Source of the DNA: Natronosporangium hydrolyticum
Lineage (GTDB): Bacteria > Actinomycetota > Actinomycetes > Mycobacteriales > Micromonosporaceae
DNA length: 64,000 nucleotides
Reading direction: 5' to 3'
Assembly: GCF_016925615.1 (NCBI RefSeq)
Contig: NZ_CP070499.1
Location: forward strand, 2,294,001-2,358,000
Both the position numbers and the translations under genes were made by a program. Shown here in pieces: positions 28,413 to 36,381 of this stretch (its first letter is position 1; each line of letters opens with the position of its first letter). The notes under the pieces are model-generated. The model made no database searches. It worked only from the letters and a program-made list of their open reading frames with translations, and was not told the origin of the DNA.

Positions 28413-29299
28413 TTGCCGGGGGCCTCGATCAGCTCCCAGAACCGGGCGGTGGCCGGCTCGGCCAGCGCCCGGTAGGTCGCCAGAAAGAGCGCCCTGGCCT
28501 CGACCCGCGGAAACGACGACGGCAGGAACTCCCGAGGCAGATCCGGATCGTCGCGTACCAGCGCCCGCCAGTCGTCGACCAGCTCGCTGCGCTGCACCAG
28601 CGCCTCGGCCGGGGGCACGCCGCCGGCCGCGGCCCGGTCGGCCAACAGCTGATACCGGTGCAGGAAGGCCTGATAGCTGGCGGCGAGCTCATCGATGCCC
28701 CAGACCGACTCCAGCCGGAGCTTGCCCCCGGGCAGCAGCTCCAGATCCTTCGTCCGGAGCACCAACGCATCGTTGATGCCGAGCTCGTTGACCTGCTCGC
28801 GGACCGCGTCCACCCGGTCGTGCGGGGTCACCCAGGTGGCGTCGTAAAGCGGCCAGAAGGTCAGCCACCGCAGCCGCGCCCGCAGCAGCCGGCGCTGCTC
28901 GCCGTCGTCGAGCGGCAAGGTGAACGCGATCAGGGTCCAGGTGCCGTCCCAGCCACCACCGTCGGTGGTGGCGAAGATCCGCGCGGCGCCGCGCTGCAGG
29001 ATGTGCCAGGCCTGGACGGTGGGCTCATAGCTGGTCCGCCGGCCCACTTTACTGCGGGAAAGGATGCCGCGCTGAGTGAGCCGGCTCAAGGTGGCGCGGG
29101 CATTGGCCGGGGCGGTGCCGAACTCGCCGAGCAGCGTCACCAGCCCACCGGAGGGCAGCGGCGCGTGCCCGGGCTGCCAGTAGTCCCCCAGCATCGTCAC
29201 CAGCAGCCGGTGCGCCCGGGCGCGACCGACCGCCCGGGGACGCCCGGGCGCACCGGCCGCCGACGGCGGCCCCAGCTCGTCGTCCTCGCCGATCAGCAT
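28409..29299 (-). CDS. PaaX family transcriptional regulator
   Basis: A 296-residue regulator. The winged-helix N-terminus is visible in LVTMLGDYWQPGHAPLPSGGLVTLLGEFG, followed by NARATLSRLTQRGILSRSKVGRRTSYEP. The middle domain has WDGTWTLIAFTLPLDD and RLRWLTFWPLYDATWVTPHD, both PaaX hallmarks, and the C-terminal domain has DLPREFLPSSFPRVEARALF. PaaX represses phenylacetate catabolism and responds to an aryl-CoA. By context this protein probably represses the adjoining TRAP/cou-like operon in response to a hydroxycinnamoyl-CoA or a similar thioester. It is convergent with that operon and shares CTAG with its last gene. Confidence 0.85.
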   Translation of the reverse strand: MLIGEDDELGPPSAAGAPGRPRAVGRARAHRLLVTMLGDYWQPGHAPLPSGGLVTLLGEFGTAPANARATLSRLTQRGILSRSKVGRRTSYEPTVQAWHILQRGAARIFATTDGGGWDGTWTLIAFTLPLDDGEQRRLLRARLRWLTFWPLYDATWVTPHDRVDAVREQVNELGINDALVLRTKDLELLPGGKLRLESVWGIDELAASYQAFLHRYQLLADRAAAGGVPPAEALVQRSELVDDWRALVRDDPDLPREFLPSSFPRVEARALFLATYRALAEPATARFWELIEAPGN

Positions 29300-29611
29300 C
29301 GCGGGGACATATGACGAAGTACCGACACGCGGTTAAGTTACTGCATCCTGTAGTTGCCGGTCGTGACCACCCCCACGGCGTCACGGGAGCCCATCCTGCC
29401 GGCCGTCCGACCGCACCTGCCCCCACACACACCGCACAGGCCGCGTCTTGACTCGAAATGCCCCGGCCACGACGTACGGTCAGGCGGTTCCTGGCTGGGT
29501 ACGAGGGGTGAGTTCTACCTGGTCGTAGCCCATCAGCTCGAGCCCTGCCACGAATCACTTACATCGCCGGTCGGGGTTATGCGGCTGAAGGGCGACCTCC
29601 CGGCCGAATCT

Positions 29612-30981
29612 TGTGCGGTTCTTGTCGCAGCTACGACTCTTCAGTCCCATGACATCTGTCGCAGTTTGTGTCCCGATACATGTGTCACCCTGTTCCTGCC
29701 GGGCAGCCGGGATGTGCTGCTGGGCATGGCTACTCGGCAGCACATCATGAAGCTGTTGGATGCACAACTCGCCGCGGGCGTGAGGGTCAGCGCGGCCCAG
29801 TTCGCACGAGAGCATGGAGTGTCGGCCCGTACGGTCTACCGGCATCGCGCGCGTATCCAGGCCGAGGGAGTCTGGCAGGAGCGGTCACGGCGGCCGCATC
29901 ACAGTCCCACCACCACCCCCGAAGACCTGGACGCGTGGATCGTCAAGCTCCGAGCCGATCTTGGGGTGGACAACGGAGCGGACTTCATCCGCGACGCGCT
30001 GATAAGCATCCACGCCCGAACCAGCCCCACCTGGCAGGTGCCGTCCCGATCAACCATCAACCGGGTGCTCTCCCGGCACGACCTGCTGGTACGCAACCCG
30101 GCCAAACGACCGCGTAGCTCCTACCGGCGCTTCAGCTACGCCCGGCCCCGTGACTGCTACCAGATCGATGCCACCGAGACGAAGTTGGCCACCGGCGCCA
30201 CAGCGGTGATATTCGATGTCCTCGACGACTGCACCCGCACCCTGGTGGCCTGCCACGCCGCGCCAGCCGAGACCAGCAAAGCCGCGGTCGCCGCGATCAC
30301 CAAAGCCGTGGACGCCTACGGCGCCCCCGCAGTGGTGCTCTCCGACAACGGCGCCGCCTTCACCAGCCGCCTGACCCGCCCAGGCTCCCTGTCCGGCTTC
30401 GTCCGCACCCTGCTCAACTGGCGCATCAGGCCGATCAACTCCAGCCCCTACCATCCACAGACCTGCGGCAAAGTCGAGCGCCACCACCAGAGCCTCAAGA
30501 AGTGGCTACGCGCCCAGCCCGCACCGGCCACCATCACCGACCTCCAGCAACTGCTGGATCGCTACCGCACCCACTACAACCACCAGCGTCGCCACAGCGC
30601 CCTTCCCGGCCGGGCCACCCCCCAGCAGGCCTGGACCAGCGCAGCCAGCCTGGGCGGGCCCGACAGCCCACCCATCCAGACCGACGCCACCCTGCACCGC
30701 TGCACCGTCGCCGCCAACGGCAACATCCGAATCGGCCGCCACACCACCAGCGTCGGCATCGCCCGCGCCGGAGGCACCGTCACCGCCGTCCGCAACGGCG
30801 ACCACGCCACCGTCTACAGCACCGACGGTCAACCCATCGGCTATGTCCACATCGACCCTGCCAAGAGATACGCCGCACTCACCAGAACCGAATGATCAGC
30901 TAACCATGACACATGTCCCGGGACATTAACTTGACACATGTCCCGGGACATGACAGTCGCAGCTACGACAACAATCGCACA
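29612..30981 (+). mobile_element. IS481-family insertion sequence, apparently intact
   Basis: The ends form an imperfect inverted repeat: about 28 bp at 29611-29638 against 30955-30982 match at 24 positions, with ends reading TTGTGCGGTTCTTGTCGCAG. Inside the right end, the 20-mer TGACACATGTCCCGGGACAT occurs twice (30907-30926 and 30932-30951), and a degenerate copy lies in the left end near 29667-29688. These are likely transposase binding sites. One full-length transposase gene lies between. I could not identify a target-site duplication. The 312 bases left of it, from the PaaX start, hold no gene I recognise. Confidence 0.8.
29726..30895 (+). CDS. IS481 family transposase
   Basis: A 389-residue DDE transposase. 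The N-terminal helix-turn-helix is in VSAAQFAREHGVSARTVYRH. The rve integrase core holds all three catalytic acids: D148 in YQIDATETKL, D207 in VVLSDNGAAFTS, and E251 in GKVERHHQSLKKW. The C-terminal region NYNHQRRHSALPGRATPQQAW is typical of IS481 and IS3 relatives (here HYNHQRRHSA). ATG 29726 is the first start inside the element; the frame is open to 29354 but that lies outside the left end. No frameshift or stop interrupts it, so the element may be active. Confidence 0.9.
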   Translation: MATRQHIMKLLDAQLAAGVRVSAAQFAREHGVSARTVYRHRARIQAEGVWQERSRRPHHSPTTTPEDLDAWIVKLRADLGVDNGADFIRDALISIHARTSPTWQVPSRSTINRVLSRHDLLVRNPAKRPRSSYRRFSYARPRDCYQIDATETKLATGATAVIFDVLDDCTRTLVACHAAPAETSKAAVAAITKAVDAYGAPAVVLSDNGAAFTSRLTRPGSLSGFVRTLLNWRIRPINSSPYHPQTCGKVERHHQSLKKWLRAQPAPATITDLQQLLDRYRTHYNHQRRHSALPGRATPQQAWTSAASLGGPDSPPIQTDATLHRCTVAANGNIRIGRHTTSVGIARAGGTVTAVRNGDHATVYSTDGQPIGYVHIDPAKRYAALTRTE

Positions 30982-31150
30982 ACCTTGCGGGAGTACGACG
31001 GCGATGCGCCGCCACTGCGCGGCAAGATGTCCGCGGCGGCTACGAGACACCGAACGGGCCGCGGCACCCAACGCCCGCCCGTAACGACCCTCGACCCGGC
31101 GGTCGCCACCTCATTTTCACGCTACAGGGCGCTCGACACGAGCCCCCCGA

Positions 31151-31227
31151 TTGGTTGGCTGGGGAGGGATCTTGCGTACGGATAAGTCCGACATTCCTGT
31201 ACGCAAGATCCCTCCCCAGCCAACCAA
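31151..31227. repeat. 77-bp perfect hairpin (29-bp arms, 19-nt loop)
   Basis: Bases 31151-31179 and 31199-31227 are exact reverse complements over 29 bp; the left arm begins TTGGTTGGCTGGGGAGGGAT. The 19-nt loop is not self-complementary. It sits between two insertion sequences in a 500-base stretch with no intact gene. It could be a minimal palindromic mobile element, a strong bidirectional terminator or the joined ends of a deleted element. Confidence 0.75.
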
Positions 31228-31302
31228 CATGGGCGGGGGTTGCTGCGACGGGCGGAGAGCTGCAGCCGCCCGCACCTCGGCAGCCGCGGCGGCCGCAGCT
31301 GA

Positions 31303-31437
31303 GGGGACTACCGGTTCGTTGCACCGGGCGATCTTGTGTAGTTCTCCCCGCTGGGTCGGCTCATCGGCAACGCGGTCCCACCCCTGCTCGCCGCGGCCGT
31401 GGGCCGAGCCATCGTCGATCACGTGACTGCCCGATAG
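31303..31437 (+). pseudogene. Remnant of a DNA (cytosine-5) methyltransferase C-terminus
   Basis: In one frame ending at TAG 31435-31437 the translation reads FSPLGRLIGNAVPPLLAAAV followed by GRAIVDHVTAR. The GNAVPP segment is motif X at the end of Dcm-type cytosine-5 methyltransferases. Just upstream in the same frame is a TAG at 31339-31341, and beyond it DYRFVAPGDLV. All other methyltransferase motifs are absent. I read this as a decayed 3' end of a modification gene, left in the region between IS481 and IS30. The match is short, so confidence is moderate. Confidence 0.5.
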
Positions 31438-31482
31438 CTCAGGTCCGGCCGGCCGCTCACGGGTATGGCGGCAAGACCGGTC

Positions 31483-32592
31483 TCAGAGCTCAAGGGGCTC
31501 GACCGGGGTGATGGTGGGGGTGAAAGCGATCGCGTCGAAGCTGTCGGCCAGCGACGGGAACTCGTAGTAGTGGTCGTCGTCCCGGGCTGGGTCGTAGCGG
31601 CCGGAGATTAGCCGGATCTGCCACCGACGGTCGAGCGCCACGGGCGGGTCAGCCGCAGCGGCAGCGCGCAGGTCGACGACTCGCTCTCCGCCGCCGGCGG
31701 TGAGGGTCCCCTCCAGCGAACCAGCCCGAGCCGGCGGAATCTCGTGCCGCGGCGTCCGTCCCGCACCGAAGGTGAGGTGGACCGCCACATACTGGTCACC
31801 GAGCGCCTGCCGAAGGTACGAGCCGAGGGTCGGGCCGCCGTGGGCCGCGACGTGGGCGCTGCCCTCCCATAGCACGATCCGGTCACCGCTGGCCTGATGG
31901 TGCGCAAGGAGCCTGGTCGCCGCGGCCTGCTCGGCCCGGTCCTGGTCGTAGCCGACCCCGATAGCGTCGGCGTGGAATTCGACGATCAGGTCGAGCAGCC
32001 GCACCGCCTCGTCCCGTTCGGCGCCGTCGGGCAGCGCCGCTGTAGCCTCCCGGCCGGCCCGGGCGAGCTCGACGAACGGCGTACCCGGATGGGTGCCGAG
32101 GGCGCGCAGCACGTGCTCACCGGTGCTGTGCGCCCTCCGGATCACCTCGAGTGGGCCGCGGGCCGCCGCTGCCGCCGGTGGATCGATGCCGTCGAGCAAC
32201 TCCAGCACCCGGTCGTAGTCGGCCGGCAACGCTCGCGGGCCCTCGATCCCGAGGAGCCGCACCGGGTCGTTCGGGTGGCGCCGGTTGTGTTCCCGCAGTG
32301 CGGTCAGTGTCTGTCGCATCTCGACGACCTGCCACGGCCCCCAGGCTTGGGCGAGCACACTGTCGAGGTCGAGATCGGCGCCGCCGAGGTACTGGTCGTA
32401 GAGTTCGCCGACGCGTTGGTTGTCGAGGATCGCGATCGTGCGGAAGCCTCGCTCGACGAGGCGCAAGGTGGTCGCTTCGACCTGCCGGAACAGCTCGTGC
32501 GCCTCCCGGGTGCTGGTGCCGAGCCCGACCACGGTGGCGTGCTCGGCGAGGTTGGTGATCAAGTCAGCGGTGCGGGTCGGTTGCGTGGTCAT
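31483..32592 (-). CDS. Erythromycin esterase-like protein lacking the GExxH motif
   Basis: A 369-residue protein of the erythromycin esterase family, whose enzymes open the macrolide lactone. The fold markers are present: LVERGFRTIAILD, ALREHNRRHPNDPVRLLGIEG, and near the C-terminus WEGSAHVAAHGG, where one catalytic histidine is expected, followed by LGSYLRQALGDQYVAVHLTFG. The N-terminal GExxH motif, however, reads GTSTR at residues 25-29, so the expected glutamate and histidine are both missing. The protein may have another function or be inactive. Start ATG 32592 is preferred to 32604. It is divergent from an FMN reductase gene, and the two upstream regions share the 13-mer TTGACTTCAACAT. 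Confidence 0.72.
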   Translation of the reverse strand: MTTQPTRTADLITNLAEHATVVGLGTSTREAHELFRQVEATTLRLVERGFRTIAILDNQRVGELYDQYLGGADLDLDSVLAQAWGPWQVVEMRQTLTALREHNRRHPNDPVRLLGIEGPRALPADYDRVLELLDGIDPPAAAAARGPLEVIRRAHSTGEHVLRALGTHPGTPFVELARAGREATAALPDGAERDEAVRLLDLIVEFHADAIGVGYDQDRAEQAAATRLLAHHQASGDRIVLWEGSAHVAAHGGPTLGSYLRQALGDQYVAVHLTFGAGRTPRHEIPPARAGSLEGTLTAGGGERVVDLRAAAAADPPVALDRRWQIRLISGRYDPARDDDHYYEFPSLADSFDAIAFTPTITPVEPLEL

Positions 32593-32819
32593 GCCGCCCA
32601 GCATCGGGCTTAAACCAATGTTGAAGTCAAGCGCCGCTTCGGAACAAACTCGTAGGCCGGCGCTACTACCGGCGGGTGCGTACGGCCTGAAACTCGCCGT
32701 ACCTGTCGCCGAAGCTGTACGGCGGGCGAAGCGACCCCGTGGCGTTCGCGATATCGCGGACGGTTAACGCCGCAACTGGCGCAGTGGTGGAGGTCACCTT
32801 TCCCGCGTAGTCAGCCGAG

Positions 32820-32840
32820 TTGACTTCAACATAAGTTGAA
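32820..32840 (+). promoter_or_regulatory. Palindromic operator upstream of the FMN reductase gene
   Basis: TTCAAC-ATAA-GTTGAA at 32825-32840 is a perfect 6-4-6 palindrome, overlapped on the left by TTGACT at 32820-32825, a -35-like hexamer. The half TTGACTTCAACAT also occurs on the opposite strand at 32630-32618, upstream of the divergent esterase-like gene. The arrangement suits a MarR, TetR or HxlR-type regulator that is not encoded in the window. The rest of the 253-base intergenic region shows nothing I can name. Confidence 0.5.
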
Positions 32841-32857
32841 CCAGGAACCTGCTCGGT

Positions 32858-33463
32858 ATGACTACTTCGACCTCACATCTCGCCGGCCCGGCAACCGTCG
32901 CCACCCCGCAGATCGCGGTTATCTCCGCCAGCGTGCGCGCGGACCGGATGTGCCCCTCGATCGCCGACTGGGTCGTCGGCGCGCTGACTCCCGACGCCAC
33001 CGTGGACCTCATCGACCTGGCCGAGGTCACCTTGCCCGATGACTCGCTGCTCTACCCGGGCGGCGGACCCAAGAGTGAAGTGGCGGGGCGGATCGAGGCG
33101 GCTGAGGCGTTCGTCTTCGTCACCCCGGAGTACAACCACAGCTATCCGGCTTCGCTCAAGCGCCTGATCGACTGGCACTACAGCGAATGGGAGCTGAAGC
33201 CGGCTACCATCGTGGGCTACGGTGTCTATGGTGGTCACTCGGCGATCGAGCACCTCCGGGGGGTGCTGGCCGAGCTCAGCGTGGTGACGACCCGCCGGGT
33301 GCTGGGGCTGAGTCAGCCCTGGGAGCACCTGTCCGAGGACGGCGGCTACACCCCGGACGAGGGTGCCGCGCGCGGCCTGGCAGCCACTGTGGCCGAGCTG
33401 ATCTGGTGGGCGGAGGTGCTCACCGACGCCCGCACCAACCGCCCCCGCCCCGGCCAATCATGA
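32858..33463 (+). CDS. NADPH-dependent FMN reductase family protein
   Basis: A 201-residue flavodoxin-fold reductase. The FMN phosphate loop is QIAVISASVRADRMCPSIADW (residues 18-38). The second flavin-contacting motif is VFVTPEYNHSYPASLKRLIDW, which is the hallmark PEYN of this family, and VGYGVYGGHSAIEHLRGVL follows. Related proteins reduce quinones, azo dyes, chromate or free FMN with NAD(P)H. It is transcribed divergently from the esterase-like gene and is probably controlled by the palindrome at 32825. The left end of an IS30 element begins 16 bases after its stop. Confidence 0.88.
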   Translation: MTTSTSHLAGPATVATPQIAVISASVRADRMCPSIADWVVGALTPDATVDLIDLAEVTLPDDSLLYPGGGPKSEVAGRIEAAEAFVFVTPEYNHSYPASLKRLIDWHYSEWELKPATIVGYGVYGGHSAIEHLRGVLAELSVVTTRRVLGLSQPWEHLSEDGGYTPDEGAARGLAATVAELIWWAEVLTDARTNRPRPGQS

Positions 33464-33478
33464 GCCTTCCCCCACCCG

Positions 33479-34687
33479 GCCGATCATGAGCTTGTTGACC
33501 GACACGCCCCGCTTCGGTTCAACCGGTCCGTGCAAGTGGTTCGTTGACCACGGCATGGACCGGTTGAACGGAGTGGGTGCATGGCTCGGGCGCATGTGTT
33601 GACGTTGGGGCACCGGCAGGTGATCGAGAACCTATGGCGGCAGGGATCGACCTTCGAGCGGATCGCGGCAGCGCTCGGGGTGGGATTCTCGTCGGTATGG
33701 CGGGAAATCGCACGGTCGCATTCCTCGCGGCATGGAACGAAAAACCCGCTCGGGCCGGTGCGGGGCGGGCTGTACCGGTGGGGCTACACCGCCCAGTGGG
33801 CGCAGCGACACGCCGAGAAGCGGCGTGCGCGGCCTAAACCCCGCCGACTGGACCACAAACCGTTGCGTGAGCAAGTCGCTACCTGGCTGCGGCAACGTTG
33901 GTCGCCTCAGCAGATCACCCACTCCTTGCGGCGTACCTTCACAGGTATGCCCCAGATGCAGGTCAGCCACGAGACGATCTACAAGTCCATCTATCTGCAG
34001 GCGCGGGGAAGTCTGCGGGAGCTGGTCAACGACGCGCTACGTACCGGCCGTAAGCAGCGGCGTTCGCAGTCCCGCGCCGCGCAGGCCGCCCGGGGGGCGA
34101 TCCGTGGTAAGCCGTGGGTGACCGAGCAGGTGCATATCTCGGCGCGTCCGGCCGAGGCCAACGACCGGGCAGTGCCCGGGCATTGGGAAGGTGACCTGGT
34201 CCTGGGCCGTAACAACGCCTCGGCGATGGTGACTCTAGTGGAGCGCACCACCCGGTTTGTGATGCTCGGCGCATTGCCTGTTGACCGCTCCAGCCCGGAG
34301 GTATTGACGGTAGTGCGCGGATTGATGGCCCGCCTGCCGCAGCATCTAGTGCGTTCGCTGACCTGGGACCAGGGAAGCGAACTGGCTGGTCATGCCTCCT
34401 TCACCCTGGCCACAGGCTGCCCGGTGTTCCTGTGTGATCCGCACTCGCCCTGGCAGCGGGGCACCAACGAAAACACCAACAGGCTGCTGCGTCAGTACTA
34501 CCCGAGAGGCAAAACCAACTTCTCTGTCGTCAGCCAGGCCGAGATGGACACGGTCGCGGTGTCGCTGAACGGCCGTCCGCGGGAGACCCTGGGATGGGAT
34601 ACTCCCGCGGAGGCCTTGAATCAACTACTCCTTGCACCGACCGCTTGAAACCACCCCGGCGTGTCGGTCAACAAGCTCATGATCGGC
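33479..34687 (+). mobile_element. IS30-family insertion sequence, apparently intact
   Basis: The ends are a perfect 30-bp inverted repeat, 33479-33508 against 34658-34687, reading inward GCCGATCATGAGCTTGTTGA. Between the left end and the transposase start there is an internal palindrome, GTTCAACCGGTCC at 33517-33529 against GGACCGGTTGAAC at 33557-33569, probably a binding site or a structure controlling transposase expression. The element is about 1.2 kb, usual for IS30. Immediately left of it, around the reductase stop codon, is a near copy of the outermost bases (CCGGCCAATCATGAGC), which may mark the target preference. Confidence 0.88.
33581..34648 (+). CDS. IS30 family transposase
   Basis: A 355-residue DDE transposase. 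An N-terminal helix-turn-helix (LTLGHRQVIENLWRQGSTFE then RIAAALGVGFSSVWREIAR) is followed by the WSPQQITHSLRR and SHETIYKSIY segments conserved in IS30. The integrase core carries the acids in GHWEGDLVLGRNN, LTWDQGSELAGH and WQRGTNENTNRLLRQYYPRG. The C-terminal LNGRPRETLGWDTPAEAL is diagnostic of the family. The frame is complete from ATG 33581 to the stop inside the right terminal repeat region. Confidence 0.95.
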   Translation: MARAHVLTLGHRQVIENLWRQGSTFERIAAALGVGFSSVWREIARSHSSRHGTKNPLGPVRGGLYRWGYTAQWAQRHAEKRRARPKPRRLDHKPLREQVATWLRQRWSPQQITHSLRRTFTGMPQMQVSHETIYKSIYLQARGSLRELVNDALRTGRKQRRSQSRAAQAARGAIRGKPWVTEQVHISARPAEANDRAVPGHWEGDLVLGRNNASAMVTLVERTTRFVMLGALPVDRSSPEVLTVVRGLMARLPQHLVRSLTWDQGSELAGHASFTLATGCPVFLCDPHSPWQRGTNENTNRLLRQYYPRGKTNFSVVSQAEMDTVAVSLNGRPRETLGWDTPAEALNQLLLAPTA

Positions 34688-34765
34688 GCGAGGTGATCGG
34701 CCAAGCGGGGATCGGGGCGAGGTGTGGCGGAGGTGGCGGGCGGCGAGGGTGGCTATCGTGAGCGA

Positions 34766-36019
34766 GTGGCAGACGAACCTCGGGCCGGCGGCCTCACGAT
34801 CGTCGACGTGGCGGTCTTCGACGGGGTGTCCGGCGAGCTGACCGACGGTCCGGTGCACATCTCGGACGGTGTGATCACCGCGGTCGGCGGTCGTCCGCAC
34901 CCCGCCGACCAGGTGATCGACGCGCGGGGCGGCACCGTCATCCCGGGCCTGATCGACGCGCACTTCCACGCGTACGGGGTCGGCCTGGACCTCTTCCGGT
35001 TGGAGGCGACGCCCCGCAGCTATGTCGCGTTGGCCGGCGCGCGCCGGCTGAGCGCGGCCCTGTCGCGTGGTTTCACCACGGTGCGGGACGTCGCTGGTGG
35101 TGACCCAGGGCTTGCTAGGGCGATCGACGAAGGGTTGGTCGCGTCGCCGCGCTACCTCTACACCGGGCCTGGCCTGTCGCAGACCGGCGGTCACGGCGAC
35201 GGGCGCCCCGGTGACCTGGAGCTGTGCGCCTGCGGTGGCCAGCTGGCCGAGGTGGTGGACGGCGTGGACAACCTGCGACGGGCGGTGCGCGACCGGTTCC
35301 GGCGCGGCGCCCACGCCATCAAGATTATGGCCTCGGGTGGGGTGGTCTCGCCCACCGATCCACTACGGATCCCGCAGTACTCTCCGGAGGAGATCCGGGC
35401 CGTCGCCGACGAAGCCGGCCGTCGGGGCAGCTACGTGGCGGCCCACGCGTACTCACCCGAGGCGATCGTGGCGGCGGTCCGCAACGGGGTCCGCACCATC
35501 GAGCACGGCAACCTGCTAGACGCTGACGCCGCCCGGAGTATGGCCGAGCACGGCGCCTACCTGGTGCCCACCCTGGTGACCTACGACGCCATGGATCGGC
35601 GGGGCCGCGAATTCGGGCTGGCGCCGGTGTCGCAGCAGAAGAACCGCGAGGTGCTCGACGCCGGCCGGCAGGCCATCACGCTGGCGCGGGCGGCGGGGGT
35701 GCCGGTCGGGTTCGGCACCGACCTGATGGGGCCGCTGGAGGATGAGCAGCTTGCTGGTTTGCGACTGCAGGTCGAGGTGGACGGAGTGGTGGCGGTGCTG
35801 CAATCGGCGACGGCGGTCAACGCCGAGGTCCTGGGCCGCCCTGACCTGGGCCGGGTCCAGGTCGGGGCGGTGGCGGACCTGGTCATTCTTGATGGTGACC
35901 CGCTGGCCGATCCGTCGGTGCTGTGGGCCGGCGCCGACCGGCGGACGGTAATCCAGGCCGGGCGGGTGGTGTCACCTGGCCGGCTCGGCGCCGCCAGCGA
36001 ACGGGGGAGCACGCCATGA
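34766..36019 (+). CDS. Amidohydrolase family protein, imidazolonepropionase/prolidase-like
   Basis: A 417-residue metal-dependent amidohydrolase of the group that includes Xaa-Pro dipeptidases and imidazolonepropionase-like enzymes. The composite beta-sandwich starts with LTIVDVAVFDGVSGELTDGPV. The metal motif is PGLIDAHFHAYG, the bridging lysine lies in HAIKIMASGGVVSPTDP, and histidines follow in YVAAHAYSPEAI and RTIEHGNLLD; the final aspartate is in GFGTDLMGP. The substrate is unknown. GTG 34766 begins at the conserved domain; GTG 34724 is an alternative. Its stop overlaps the next start (ATGA). It follows the IS30 right end by about 80 bases, which hold nothing recognisable. Confidence 0.85.
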   Translation: MADEPRAGGLTIVDVAVFDGVSGELTDGPVHISDGVITAVGGRPHPADQVIDARGGTVIPGLIDAHFHAYGVGLDLFRLEATPRSYVALAGARRLSAALSRGFTTVRDVAGGDPGLARAIDEGLVASPRYLYTGPGLSQTGGHGDGRPGDLELCACGGQLAEVVDGVDNLRRAVRDRFRRGAHAIKIMASGGVVSPTDPLRIPQYSPEEIRAVADEAGRRGSYVAAHAYSPEAIVAAVRNGVRTIEHGNLLDADAARSMAEHGAYLVPTLVTYDAMDRRGREFGLAPVSQQKNREVLDAGRQAITLARAAGVPVGFGTDLMGPLEDEQLAGLRLQVEVDGVVAVLQSATAVNAEVLGRPDLGRVQVGAVADLVILDGDPLADPSVLWAGADRRTVIQAGRVVSPGRLGAASERGSTP

Positions 36020-36381
36020 GCGATCCAATCGGTACGCCGCCCGGCCCGCCTGAGCGGCCAGTTGAGGTGGCCCGCGCCTTCCTGGATGCGTTGGCCGCGC
36101 GCGATGCCGCCACCGCCGCGAGCTTCCTCGCACCGGACGTGACCTTCGAAGGTCCACAGTCGAGACTGCAGGGTCGGGAAGCCGTCCTCGAGGAACTGCG
36201 GCAGTTCGCTGAGACGGTTACTGCGGTGACAGTCATCGCAGCGCTCGGCGATGAGGCGGAGGCCATGCTGCTCTACGACGTCGATGCTGGTGAGATCGGC
36301 AGGCTACGGGTGGCTGACCACTTCGCCGTGCACGACGGGCGGATAACCGCCAACACGGCGGTCTTCGCCGCGCTCGACTAG
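36016..36381 (+). CDS. SnoaL-like / NTF2-fold protein
   Basis: A 121-residue protein with the NTF2-like cone fold seen in SnoaL polyketide cyclases and limonene-epoxide hydrolases. The markers are VARAFLDALAARDAATAASFLAPDVTFEGP followed by the helix RLQGREAVLEELRQFAE and the closing strands ADHFAVHDGRITANTAVFAAL. The function cannot be assigned; such proteins include enzymes and small-ligand binders. It is coupled to the amidohydrolase by a 4-base ATGA overlap, so the two products probably act together. The 117 bases after it show no feature. Confidence 0.78.
   Translation: MSDPIGTPPGPPERPVEVARAFLDALAARDAATAASFLAPDVTFEGPQSRLQGREAVLEELRQFAETVTAVTVIAALGDEAEAMLLYDVDAGEIGRLRVADHFAVHDGRITANTAVFAALD

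Noticed and set aside
29354-29725. Long N-terminal extension of the IS481 transposase frame.
   Set aside because: It begins outside the left terminal repeat of the element and shows no conserved sequence; the start at 29726 fits the family.
29600-30995. Target-site duplication of the IS481 element.
   Set aside because: The bases next to the two ends (AATCT on the left, ACCTT on the right) do not match convincingly.
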